The translations under genes were made by a program, and so were the position numbers. From Brugia malayi (lineage: Eukaryota; Nematoda; Chromadorea; Rhabditida; Onchocercidae), in the NCBI RefSeq assembly GCF_000002995.4, contig NW_025062479.1, forward strand, positions 19,278,721-19,342,720: DNA of 64,000 bases, given 5' to 3'. Position 1 is the first letter of the stretch. Every line of letters begins with the position of its first letter. The notes below the pieces were generated by a model. The model saw only the letters and a program-made list of their open reading frames with translations, was not told the origin of the DNA and searched no databases. Below, in pieces: positions 14,001 to 25,000 of the stretch.

Positions 14001-14289
14001 TACCAAATTTACTAATAGCAAGCCTGACGAAGAAATAACACCATCCAAGGAACTAGAAGTCATTTCTCGCACTAACGCGAAAGTCTGAAAAATATATTTA
14101 TTCCAAGCACTTGTAACAGCTATGTCCTCTTTCCCTTTCACTTTTTAGTTTTAAAGCTCAGATATTTCTATTAAAATATTCCAAACCTTTCAGTTTGTTT
14201 TCATAATCAGTGATTTGGAGTTGCTGTTCTTCAATTTTCTTTATAAGGTTCGATCGGTTTAGTTTCACTTTGTCGTTATTCCTCAACAT
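8040..14289 (-). CDS. GCC1: GCC88-type golgin (GRIP domain), 19 exons, 735 residues
   Basis: Homologue of GCC88/GCC1, a trans-Golgi coiled-coil tether recruited through its C-terminal GRIP domain by Arl1-type GTPases. Exons: 14187-14289, 13912-13992, 13776-13843, 13526-13624, 13174-13260, 12918-13049, 12539-12718, 12356-12450, 12171-12291, 11679-11796, 11379-11476, 10586-10768, 10360-10450, 10005-10092, 9603-9751, 9332-9406, 8745-8892, 8401-8519, 8040-8212. All phases agree and the sum is 2208 nt. Family landmarks in order: the N-terminal block DLIRAYKGLTAEKNALQ (residues 35-51), long coiled coils, QKQRIRALDILAEKENELE, the block FYEQQLVRKDKQIMELR, and the GRIP domain starting NMEYLRNVFIQLL with the key tyrosine. 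Human GCC88 is 775 residues. The start ATG lies 6 bases after a GGCAG acceptor. Family identity is secure; minor splice choices are hand-made. Confidence 0.93.
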
Positions 14290-14300
14290 CGTACCCTGCC
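14290..14300 (-). promoter_or_regulatory. Candidate spliced-leader acceptor before GCC1
   Basis: On the minus strand TATTTAAGGCAG ends at 14296, six bases before the ATG at 14289. Nematode trans-splice sites look like this, but an ordinary 5' UTR intron would look the same. Confidence 0.4.
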
Positions 14301-14974
14301 TTAAATAAAGACAAATGTATGATGTATACCTGAAACATGAAAAAGATCGACCTTTCTCCTTATACCTGCAAACAATTGTAATCCTGGAGAAATTTCACCA
14401 AGAAGAAAGAACAACAGGTACAAAGTTTCAACAACGAAACGATAAAAATTCTATAAAAAAAAACTAAACGTCCACTATTTTGAAAAATATCAAAAATATA
14501 AAACAAATTTTGAAAAACGATTCCAAATATCCTCCGATCAAAATACCGAACGACCGAGTAGAGAAAAATCACACTTCTTAAATCACTTTTGGAAACATAA
14601 AAGTAACGATGAAAAGTCGCTAAGGTCTGAGTGTTGACTGTGGTTATCTTTTCGATTAACAAAAACCATGTTGAATAGTAGCAGCTCTCTGAAGATTTTG
14701 AAACCGCTCAATTACTGGTCTCTAATATTATTACTAATTAACATCATTTGCAGAAAGCGGATTTTGCTCTAACTTCAGTAACCTTGAATTTCATCGTATA
14801 TGAAATTAATGAGACAAATATTCATAACAGTGCAACTGCTGCACTTTGGAAAACATTCTTCATCACAACGCTAGCATATTCTATTATTACGATAAAGAAG
14901 AAAAATTTTATCAAAACATCAAAAATGAACGCAGTGAATATAATACATGCTTCTAAAACACCCCATATTGTTAC

Positions 14975-15156
14975 CTTATAGGGACAGCGGTTAGGAAGTA
15001 CCTGAAAATATTACAAGATTTAAGGATCAAAATTTAGAGAATAAAAAATTAGGTGATGCATGGACTTACACAACCGGCTGGTGAAAGGCTCAATAAACGG
15101 CTCTCATTTGTCACCGAGAGCCAATTTCGAAGATGACTTTTATATAAAGCATTATC
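14975..15156 (-). CDS. Two orphan exons of an unidentified gene between EMC6 and GCC1
   Basis: Exon 15070-15156 (29 codons, acceptor ATTCTTCAG, donor TGT|GTAAGT) joins in phase to the 27-base exon 14975-15001 (acceptor TATTTTCAG, donor AAG|GTAACA). The joined reading contains SHLRNWLSVTNESRLLSLSP followed by AGCVLPNRCPYK. Strong splice signals on both exons and coding-like composition argue that they are real. I found no ATG exon upstream and no certain terminal exon; one in-phase option after AGTGCAG near 14850 ends within ten codons. I do not recognise the protein. It may be a small gene transcribed together with EMC6 and GCC1. Confidence 0.45.
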
Positions 15157-15612
15157 CTGAAGAATTAGAAAGATCCAATATAATGTAAAATACAGAAAAA
15201 TTCTGGAAATTCTAAAGAGAAGTCCCAAACAAACTACTAAACAATCAAACTAACATACAGAAATAAATAGTAGTAAATCTGTCCAGTAAATGAAGCCCAG
15301 AAACATATCAAATGATTTTAACAACTTCATTAAACTGTTAACGAAGCAAATACAACAGTGACCATACTTTAATATTATGGTAAAGCACTGACTGATGAAT
15401 ATTTTAAAAATTTCAAATTTATCAAGAACAAAAAACAAATTCCAGCAATAGCTTGCGGAATGAAAATAAACAAATGAATGAGTTTTTCATAGATTTAAGT
15501 AATTTTGGTACACAAGATTAATACATTCCAAACATCAAAACATCCTCTTATTCATTTTTTCAGTCAAATGCAGTAATATTATTCCAAGCTACGTGAAGTG
15601 GCTATATAGGAT

Positions 15613-16342
15613 TTAGTAAACGTGAACCATACCATATAAAAACACCCAGAATAAGATATAGGTAAATAAACCAGATATTAACGAATGTGTCAATGATAAA
15701 CTTCGACTCGTGAAGTAATTCTGCCACTCAAAATTCGCTTTCATCTCCCAAAACAAGGCCTGTAATAGGACTGCAGCTGAAACGGGTAATAAGGAGATAA
15801 CGGAAATGACACAAATGATCATCGAAATAAATCTAAAGTAAATACTGAAAACACACTCAGTAGACAGATTACCTGCAAAACAACAAAAACGAAGTAAAAA
15901 ATAAATCCAGATACTCCAGTTAATCCAAGAATACCGCTGGCCATTCCTGATGCAGCTGCCTGACATGTCCTTGAATACTCCAAAACACCAACGTTGTGTC
16001 GCATGGCTACCTCACTAAATATCTGCAATCGTTTGTTGCTAAATGATCTGTAAAACGCATGAGAAATCAAAGTAGAGCTCCCTATTAGCTTGTAGCAGTT
16101 CATTAGTACGATTAGAAAACCATAAGAACAGCAATACCTTTTTCAGAGCTCGAAAACATGAAAATGGGCCGATTTACTATCTGTGCATCAAAAGTATCAT
16201 AAAGTGAGACACAACAGTAATTTCCTGAAATTTGTTCATACAAAAATACAGCACAATTAATACATACCGCCACCTGTTCCACGTCCTTTGTTCTGCAATT
16301 TTCACTGGTTAAACGTCTGGCACTTGCCGTTTGTGGTGCCAT
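15613..16342 (-). CDS. EMC6: ER membrane protein complex subunit 6 (EMC6), 123 residues
   Basis: EMC6 is a small multi-pass core subunit of the ER membrane protein complex, which inserts transmembrane segments of client proteins. Three exons: 16268-16342, 15873-16022 and 15613-15759, all phase 0, giving 25 + 50 + 48 residues plus stop. Hallmarks: the N-terminal block [20 protein letters not shown], the membrane motif [15 protein letters not shown], and a near-invariant C-terminus [19 protein letters not shown]. Human EMC6 is 110 residues; the extra length is a variable N-terminus of about 25 residues encoded by exon 1. The ATG lies 21 bases after TATTTTAG (acceptor ends 16363), a possible trans-splice site. 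Its position just upstream of the orphan exons and GCC1 suggests shared transcription. Confidence 0.95.
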
Positions 16343-16370
16343 ACTGTCAACTTGTATTCAACCTAAAATA
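16343..16370 (-). promoter_or_regulatory. Candidate spliced-leader acceptor before EMC6
   Basis: GTATTTTAG on the minus strand ends at 16363, leaving a 20-base leader before the ATG. This fits a trans-splice site or a 5' UTR intron end. Confidence 0.4.
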
Positions 16371-19066
16371 CAGCTCCATTGTCATTATCACACTCTCTTT
16401 GGCATTACATATCACATCCATTCACAAATGCTTAAACATCATACCATGACCTTCTTCTAACCTCTGTTATCACGTGACAGCACCTATGTATAACTCACTA
16501 CATTTTCCACATTTCTTTTTCCCTACACTCCCACCAGCATATTGTCTCACATAACTTATTAACCTCTATTACCTCTGAACTGTCAAACTATCTGCCCCAC
16601 TTCCTTTCACCTATAACATCACAACCTGACCATAACACTGTGTCACATTTCTCGGAACATTTGACGGAAATAACGGGGTCGCGCTGGATGACGATGCGGG
16701 TCAGTACGAGGAGACGCAGCGAAGTAGCCAGTCTCAAGGTGCATACTGGTGTGACGATTAAACAATCGATAATGTTCGGTAATGCTACACTCTATACGTA
16801 AATGTTTTTTAAGGTGGAAAGAGGAGAAGTATCTGAGTGACACTTACTGACATCCTTATAATCTCAAAGTGGTCAAATTGTCTGAGTTCGATATGCAATA
16901 TTCTTGATTGTTACCATAAGAAAGTGAGCAGAAATAAATTGGAATAAATATTATGAGAGCACCAATTTGAGAAGAACGAGGGAAGCGGATTGCTAAGAAC
17001 AAAAATCATCGCTCTCTCAGTTCCCTGATGAGCAATTGTCCCTCGTGAGCTAACCTTCAGAAGGATGGTAATGTGTGATAACATTAAACTTTGACCATTT
17101 GCTTCAACTGACCAGTTCTCTCATTTGAACCGCTTTTCTTAAATTGTTCAATTTTTAACTTCAAACATCCTTCTCATTGCTGAATAAATTCCCCCAAAGT
17201 TTTTTTTAATCCACTGTTGTTCAGCCGTACCTTTTAGCTTTTCAGATACCAGCTGACATTATCAATTTGAGATCAGCTTGAATCACCAATCACTACTCAC
17301 CAGTCACTAACCAACAATCAGCTTAGAGCATCAATATCAACAAAGTACTTTTGTCCTGGCCTTTTTCAAGACAAAACTACTTCGTTTATATTAACAGTTG
17401 TCCTGTTTCTTCAAAAATTTCAACTGCTTCAGGAAAAGAAGTGAAGATTTCCATTCACAAAGTGTACTCAACTTTTCTGCAGCCATGTAAAATAATTTGA
17501 TTCCATTAAAAATATCGTTATGCATTAGCGTTTCAGTATTTTCTGATGATGTCATTTGCTGAATATTTTTACATTTACTAACCAAAACAGTTCATTTCCA
17601 ACTTTAAATTAATTGCTAACTGCACTGGAATCCATATGGTTGAAATATAGTGAAGTGACGAGCTAGCATTGAAATGACCACTTTCTCATTATGACTTTGT
17701 ATTTAGCTGGAAATTGTCACTCTCATCACATTTTAATAAATAATACATGATCCATTATGATCGTTACAAACATGTTTCAATTAATTGCCACATCATGGTG
17801 TAAGAAAAGATTATTTGAGCTAGTGATGTAATAAAACTTTTAGTTTCTTTTAATGACTTTTAGTTTCTGATTTTCTTAATATTCTGTTATCATTTTTGAT
17901 TCTGTTTTTTTTAATGAATTACTTATCGTTTCTGTTGGCTTCCATTAATAATTAATTGTTATGGGCTCTTCTGATGAAATTAATTATAATTATAACTTTG
18001 TATTACATGAAGCCTAGCATAAGCCAAGCAAGAAGCACACAACATGGCATAGTTAACACTCACAGATACTGCTCGTGATAGCATGATAGCATCCATTTCC
18101 GATTTGTTTGCCTTTGCGGAAGAATATTAGTCGGATATCAGTAAAGGAAATGAATTCGTTCTGTCCAAGAATATTATTTCTCATTGTGTGGAGCTAGGAG
18201 TGACGAAAGGAGGCCTATGGATGAGCACTTTGATAACTAACTTTCATGTTTTGTACATGAAAAAAATGCAAATTCTGTATCAATTCATGTGTGCTTCCTG
18301 CATACATACATACACACATACACAGAAATCAAAAATGTTGAAGAAACTAAGAAGATATCGGTGAAATAAATATCTTTTCAACACACACCGAACTATGCAA
18401 CTGTTACACTCGTCGAGTCTTTAAGTAGATCTCTGATCGATACCGCGTTTTTTAAAAACTTAATCGCCAACTTTCTTTTATTTCCAATGAAATTCGATTT
18501 CTTCTTCATTCTCACATTTCTTCTAGTTTCACTTCATAGTATCAATTATAGCATATTATTTTGATACGTTTCACTTTGAGCATAAATTACATTAATTCTT
18601 TTAATTTTTTAAGAGAAACTTTTGATGTATTCAACTACAAAGTAATTCTCTTTTTTATGATTTATTTCTTAATTAATCCATTCCGATTAATTTCAAGTAT
18701 TCTTCATTCCCCACTCCTCTCATTACACTACTCAACCATGAACTTCCCCTAAAAATTAGAAGCTTAATTTTCAAGATATTTTTTTGTAAATGATTCATTT
18801 ATTTGTAAGATAAATTATTCATTTTTGAAAGGAATAATGCATTAGAAATTGTATAATGATTTCAACTGATGCAATTGCTGTTATATTTTTAGGAGTCTTC
18901 ATGCTTCCGAAATTCCTTCAAACACACGAATTTTTTTCATTTAATATTTTCTCCTTTATCGCAGTTTTGACCATTCCTACTTCTTTACTTATAGCGATTC
19001 TCGTCGTAGTACCACTAATGCAATCCGTTGTTTTCTTATTCTTTTTAATCTTAAGATAAAATAAAC
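16371..19066. other. Divergent intergenic region between EMC6 (-) and the LZTS-like gene (+)
   Basis: About 2.7 kb that should hold the promoters of two divergent units. A GC-richer island at about 16655-16775 is open in several frames and stands out from its surroundings. A short (CATA/CACA) tract lies near 18300. A hydrophobic 67-codon frame (18856-19059) directly precedes the first exon of the plus-strand gene but has no supporting features. Confidence 0.45.
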
Positions 19067-22000
19067 ATGGAACTACAGCAACAGCTCGTTGATGAGAATT
19101 CTACTTTCCCTATCGCAAATATGAAAACACCACTTCTTGAACTTGGAATATTCCATGTTGAGTAAGTTTTTTGGGCCTTAATCTTTTGAATTTGAAAACT
19201 TCGAAGTAACCAAATGTTTACTTCTTGTCAAAATGAAATATTTGAACTATTAATTTCTGGATAGATTTTTTTTTTCCAATATTCTTATCTTTTTTATATC
19301 CATAATAGTCAAAATAAAAGCCAGGTATGGAAACTCATTTAAATAATTACCATTGTTTTTTTAGCCATCTGTTATCTTTCGATTTCTTTTCATGGAAATG
19401 TTAAAATGGTTACACTAACACTGGAGTTTCGATTTATATTTTATACTATACAAATTATTTAGAAAAAATGAACTGACATTAATTGCAAACTTTCATGAAA
19501 ACGAATGGACGAGCAAATGAACTATCAACAGATAGATATCAGTCCTCTTTGTAGCCATCATTAAGCCAATCATGAAAAGGCCAATTCCACAGAATTTTTA
19601 ATGCATTTTCATTATTTTTATTATTTGAACATACAAACCATTAACTAGATTTAAAAAGAAATGGATTTAATGAGTCTATTTCGCATATATTTCATAGTGT
19701 TCCTCGTTAGATCTTTAGCAACAGAAATTATAACAATTTAGAAAATTATTGGATGGGATTTGTAATAACGAGAGAAGATTGGCAGTCATAATTAAAGAGT
19801 ACATTGTATTATACTTACAGTAAACAATAAACACTCTTAAATTTCTAGAAAAATTTTATTTGCTGCCCAAATTTGTTACCGTTAACTAAGCTGCGCAGTA
19901 ATTATAATGAGTGAAGCACTAATTACAACACTAGAAGTAATCTGCGCTGATGTTTTGTATTGAATATCAATTTCTCGCATTCTTTTCTCATAATTCTCTT
20001 TTTTTAATTTTCCAGATTCATTATAGAAATTCTACAAGTTACATTATATTTTGTGAGCAACGAAATCAGTCGATAAATCTAAATCCTTTTTCCCACTGCA
20101 AATAAATTATATATATATCGTGTATTTGAAAAATGAGTGCAGTGTATAGTCACGATAATAATTAATAATAGTGATGCTTATAACAATAATAAATAATACT
20201 AATAATAATAATAATGACAATTAACAATGATAATAATAATAATAACAGTTATAAATTGTAATAATTGCTCTCATCCATGATGGACGTGAACAATTCCGTC
20301 TACAGTTTCTCAGTCGTTTTCTACTTTATATAAGGTTAACTTTGTTTGATAGCGAATCAGTAATTATCATCTTTGCTGTACTACTTAATCGGCATTCAGT
20401 CTAATTTAGTTCATTGTTCCTAGTCACATTCAAATTATTTTATTACAAATTTATAAACTCTTTTTAAATGGCCATCATCCATCTTTGATTTTTATTATTT
20501 TTTTTTAAAATGTGATTTGCTCACTAAAGGACAGAATTGATTTTTTCTCATTTTCACTGATTTCTTACACATTACAATGTGATAGTTTTAGAAAAATACA
20601 TTTTGATACTTTAAATTGCAGAAGGTTGTTAAAGATGTTCGTTTTTTTTGCATTTTCTTGCATACTTTTTACCAAAGAAAAAAGCGAGAAAAATAATACT
20701 TTGTGTAAACTGGAAGCTTGCAGGAATTCCAAAAAATTTTTTAAACTTTTAAAAAATGCTGAAGATAAGTGTTACTTCTGGTATCACAATAGGATCGAAA
20801 ATTTATCGATAGAGCATTAATAAATTCAGCAATATTTCTGATCATTGAAAAGCATTGGTATTTCAATTCCTCTTTATTTAATCTTCTGAGTGGCACTCTT
20901 AATGTGCACGCAATTCCGTGTTTTAGGGTTTCATTCAAAGGAGTCATCCTATCCAGGACTAGACTAATTCGGATATTACCACATGTGTTACTGCACTGGA
21001 TTTTCCGGAAAAATCAGAGAAAAATTCTAACAAGATAACCTAACATGATACGAAGTCGGTGACAAAAAAGGCAACTTATAAAAAGCATTCAAGTTTAAAT
21101 GATGATCAGTAGAGTGTTTGGCCAAAAAGATTAGCAGTCGTACAACAAATTTTAAAATGGAAGCAACTTTTGACGCCTATCGCTAATGATTTAGAACCAA
21201 ACAGAAGGCTAGGAAGAAGTTAGGAAGATAAGAATGGTTGGGAGCAAAATAAAACTAATGTGAAAATATGTGCAAATCTACCATTCTTCGATCGAGGTAT
21301 CTTTCATATATATATAATCGAAATTATTCATCAGCAGGAGGAACAGAGATGAGGACAAGGAAATGAGAGCATTAGAGAATGCTCTATTGCCGGAAGAAAA
21401 ATAAGTGATGGCGAGAAAGAGGGCAAGAAATCAGGAAAGTAGAAGGGACGGTTTGTAGAGTGGAAACAGAAGCTGAGGAGGAGCAAGCTTTTAGAGGAAA
21501 GTCAGCAACACATCATCCAAATTTCTTAGCGCAAACGTCTGTAACTAATCGTACTGATCCATCATCACGTCATTACTGCTACAACTTCCGCCACCACCAC
21601 TACTACCACAACCACTACCGCCACTACCGTCGTCACACCATCACCTCTATCTCTACCGCTATTGTTTTCATCTGCAATATCGCTGTGACTACCATTACTG
21701 TCTAACTGTACCTCACCTGAATAATTATTGCACGGGTATTTTAATGAATCAGCAATATTCTACAACATGCAATGATGAACTCAAGAAAACGATAAAAAAT
21801 GGCGCCGCATTTAATGCAACGGATATGACTATGCACGACAGTTCTTCACCAGATGTATATGTTCACAGCTCAAGTTCTGGTGAATTAAAAAATATAAGTC
21901 CTGAAATATATTCCAAAAAAGGTAAGGGCCATCAAAAGAATTACCTGAAGGAGAGAGAAGAGATGGAAATGCGGTTGATTCATCAACCATCGGAAGAAGG

Positions 22001-25000
22001 CTTTCATCAGGTTGTGAAATTTACAAAACGTGCAACACGAAGAGGAGAAAAAGGGCTTCCAAAAGTAAAATCATTTGCTTTTACTGAATTTAGTGAAGAA
22101 GAAAAATCCTCATCAAAAAGGGAAAATATTAGTTCTATAACAATTAACAGGAATTCAATAAGTCATGAATTAGATAATTGCATCACTTTCATAGAACAAA
22201 ATTTAGATGCAGGTGTTCGGCTTCAATCTGAATATTGTAAGCCAGATGATAAAACTTATCTCAAGTCTGCTACCGCTAACACTGATAGTTACTTCTTGAA
22301 TTGTGACACCACAGAACTGCAGCATTTGAGCTGTGAATCAGTTTGTGCCGAATCGGAAATGCTTAATGAAACAATGATAGAAGCTGATAACTTATCGCAG
22401 CAAATACACGAAAAATATGATCAGCAAGAATGTGACAGAGCACAAATTTGTCTTGAGAATTGTGGCTCACAAATAGATGAAGAATCGAAAATGTTTGTTT
22501 GAGTTTCTTATCTAAACCTTTATAAATTTAATTGATCTTGAATTCAATGGTTTAAAGTTTTTTGCAACATTTGTGACTTTCTAATATGATTTGTTTTTGT
22601 GAGCTGAATTCTTACTTTCTTTCATTAATACAATTTATTTGTATAAGTGGATTTCGATCGATCCTGGCTTACTTTATTGCAAACAAGTTACTGTTACTCT
22701 TTCAATCTTTCAACTGTTTGTCAAGTCACTTCCTTTATTTTTTCTCGATGACTCATTCATTACACGTAGCTTTAAAAAAATAGTAGATTGATTAGCAAAG
22801 TGATTTAATTTATTTTCTTTTATATAGCAATTGAAATTGTCTCGATAGTTTATATTCTCGGGCTGATATATTCTGATATGATATGTGCAGGATGATCAGC
22901 TCAATGTACATGCAAATTAAGGTAATTATTTCTTAGTAATCTCATCCCTATAATCTTTTTTTAAAGATATTTAAATATTTTTAATGCCTGTTAACGTGAG
23001 CACACTTCCCGATCAGGATGCGATTTTTATAGGGAAATATTGTTCATCAAAACATTTACATTTGTTCACTGTCTCGAAACTTCTTTTCTTACTTTTTCAT
23101 TGTAATATTTTTAAAACCAAATGAACGTACTCGCTGCGTCACCTGACTTCCCTGCTCAAAGAAACATTTTTTTTTGAGTCGCTTTTTTTATATAATAATG
23201 AGACTCAAAATGCAAAGTGCAAACAGCAATTTTGAAATTGATATAATTTCTTTAAAGTAGAAGGTTTAGAAGAAGAAAAAGTTGGCTATTTTATTTGAAT
23301 TTAAAATATCTTTAAAAAGTTCAAACTTTCCATCATTCAGCAATTTGCTGAGGTTAGTCATTATTTCTTGAGTGTAGGTAATTATTTCTTCAGTATGATA
23401 TTTTTGCTTTCCCTATCTTTTTCGTCACTGTTACGTTGAAAACAATAAAATCTGAAAACTAACTGCATTGGGATCTATGCTAAATAAAATAACAAGTATT
23501 TCAAATATTTGCTAGATTTAAGAAATGAGAGAAATGTATTTGTACGTTTATATATGATCATAAGATTGAAATGCTTATTATGTTCAGAATCACCTCAAAT
23601 TTCTATGGTAAATCGTACTTACTATTTGTTATAGTTACGTTTTGCAGATTCCATATCCATTTCAGTAATATTTGCTGAACCAAAGAGTACACATTTTGTC
23701 CACCATTTTCACAAATGAAACTATGAACCGTCGGTTTTTTTTAATTTCAAAAAATTATTTCCTTCAAGTTCTTTACTGATTCGTTTATTATGGAGTTCAA
23801 AATTATTAAAATTAAAGTTTTCATAACTGGAATTTCTGAAATTCTTAAAAAATTAACTGATAAGTGAAAATGTTAATACTTCAAATGTTATTAACAAATG
23901 TGACATGCATAAAGCACAATTATAGTTAATTGAACCTTTTTACCCTCTTTGTAAGCTTAATGTAGTGATAATTTGAAATAGCTATCAATTTGATGGCAAT
24001 CTTCAATACTAAATATCAGTAGGAAATGATCAAGTATGATATAAGGTACTAAAAAGTGAGAAGTGTTTCTGGAATATTAAAGGACTTTTCTAATACTTCA
24101 GAAATGCTTTTTGTAAAGATGACTTTGAGGAATTCTGGAATGTTAATTATGTACTGGCCCAATAAAAAGCGATAAATGCTAGTAGTTCTAAACTTGGCAT
24201 CAATTGAAAGATGTGAAATGTAAAATTTATTGGTCATTTAGCGCACTTGACCTTTCAGTAAAACTCTTCCACGATGTATCCTCCTATTGCTTCGTCCCTG
24301 CTATTTTTACTAATATTTATCATACATAACTTCGGTTCAACTTTTTTGTATTATCTATCAATATACAATATTCATCAGTATATGTTTTCTTTGTTCTTTA
24401 ATCTTATTCAGTCATTTATACTACTATTTTGACCTTCTATCTTTTATAGCTGTTTCAACTGACTTTTCCTGTTAAAAATTAAACTCTGTTAGAATATTTC
24501 CGATACTCCGAGACTTCAGTCAATGAAGACAAACACCGTCAACTCATCTGCTATTTGAAGGTGCCTTCTTCAACGGTTTTCTTTCTAGAAATGAAACAAG
24601 AAGGCTCATTTCATCTTTTTTTATTTCCCACTCTTCTCATTAAATCTCCTCACTCTAAGATTTCAACCAATAAAGGCAGACACCCCCAGACCATTTAGGA
24701 ACTTATTTTCAGTGCTCACTCGTCACTTGATAATATGATTCTTATTAAAAAGAACCGATTATTCTGCTCTCCAAATTTTTGGTAGTAATTGAAACGCTAA
24801 CTTTACTGAGAAAGAAAGACTCCTATTTGCATCTGAATTGGATATTTTAGACCAGTTTGGTTTGATATGTGTTTAAAAGCAGAAAAAAATGTGTTTAATA
24901 AGGCCTTTTTATTTTTTTTCCTTTTCAATACTTTTTGATCATAATGACAAAACTGTCATAATCTTTATGTGTCTGTCTTCTGTTGTTCATTCATTCAAAA

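Noticed and set aside
14360..14662. 100-codon hydrophobic/aromatic minus-strand ORF
   Set aside because: Composition follows AT-rich noncoding DNA (Phe/Tyr/Ile/Leu) and it sits just upstream of the GCC1 start without splice signals that fit.
18856..19059. 67-codon hydrophobic ORF just before the first exon of the LZTS-like gene
   Set aside because: T-rich DNA translates to hydrophobic residues by default; no acceptor, donor or similarity.
21460..21705. 81-codon His/Tyr/Arg-rich ORF
   Set aside because: Produced by the CAC/CTAC simple repeat and not in the frame of the 21744 ORF.
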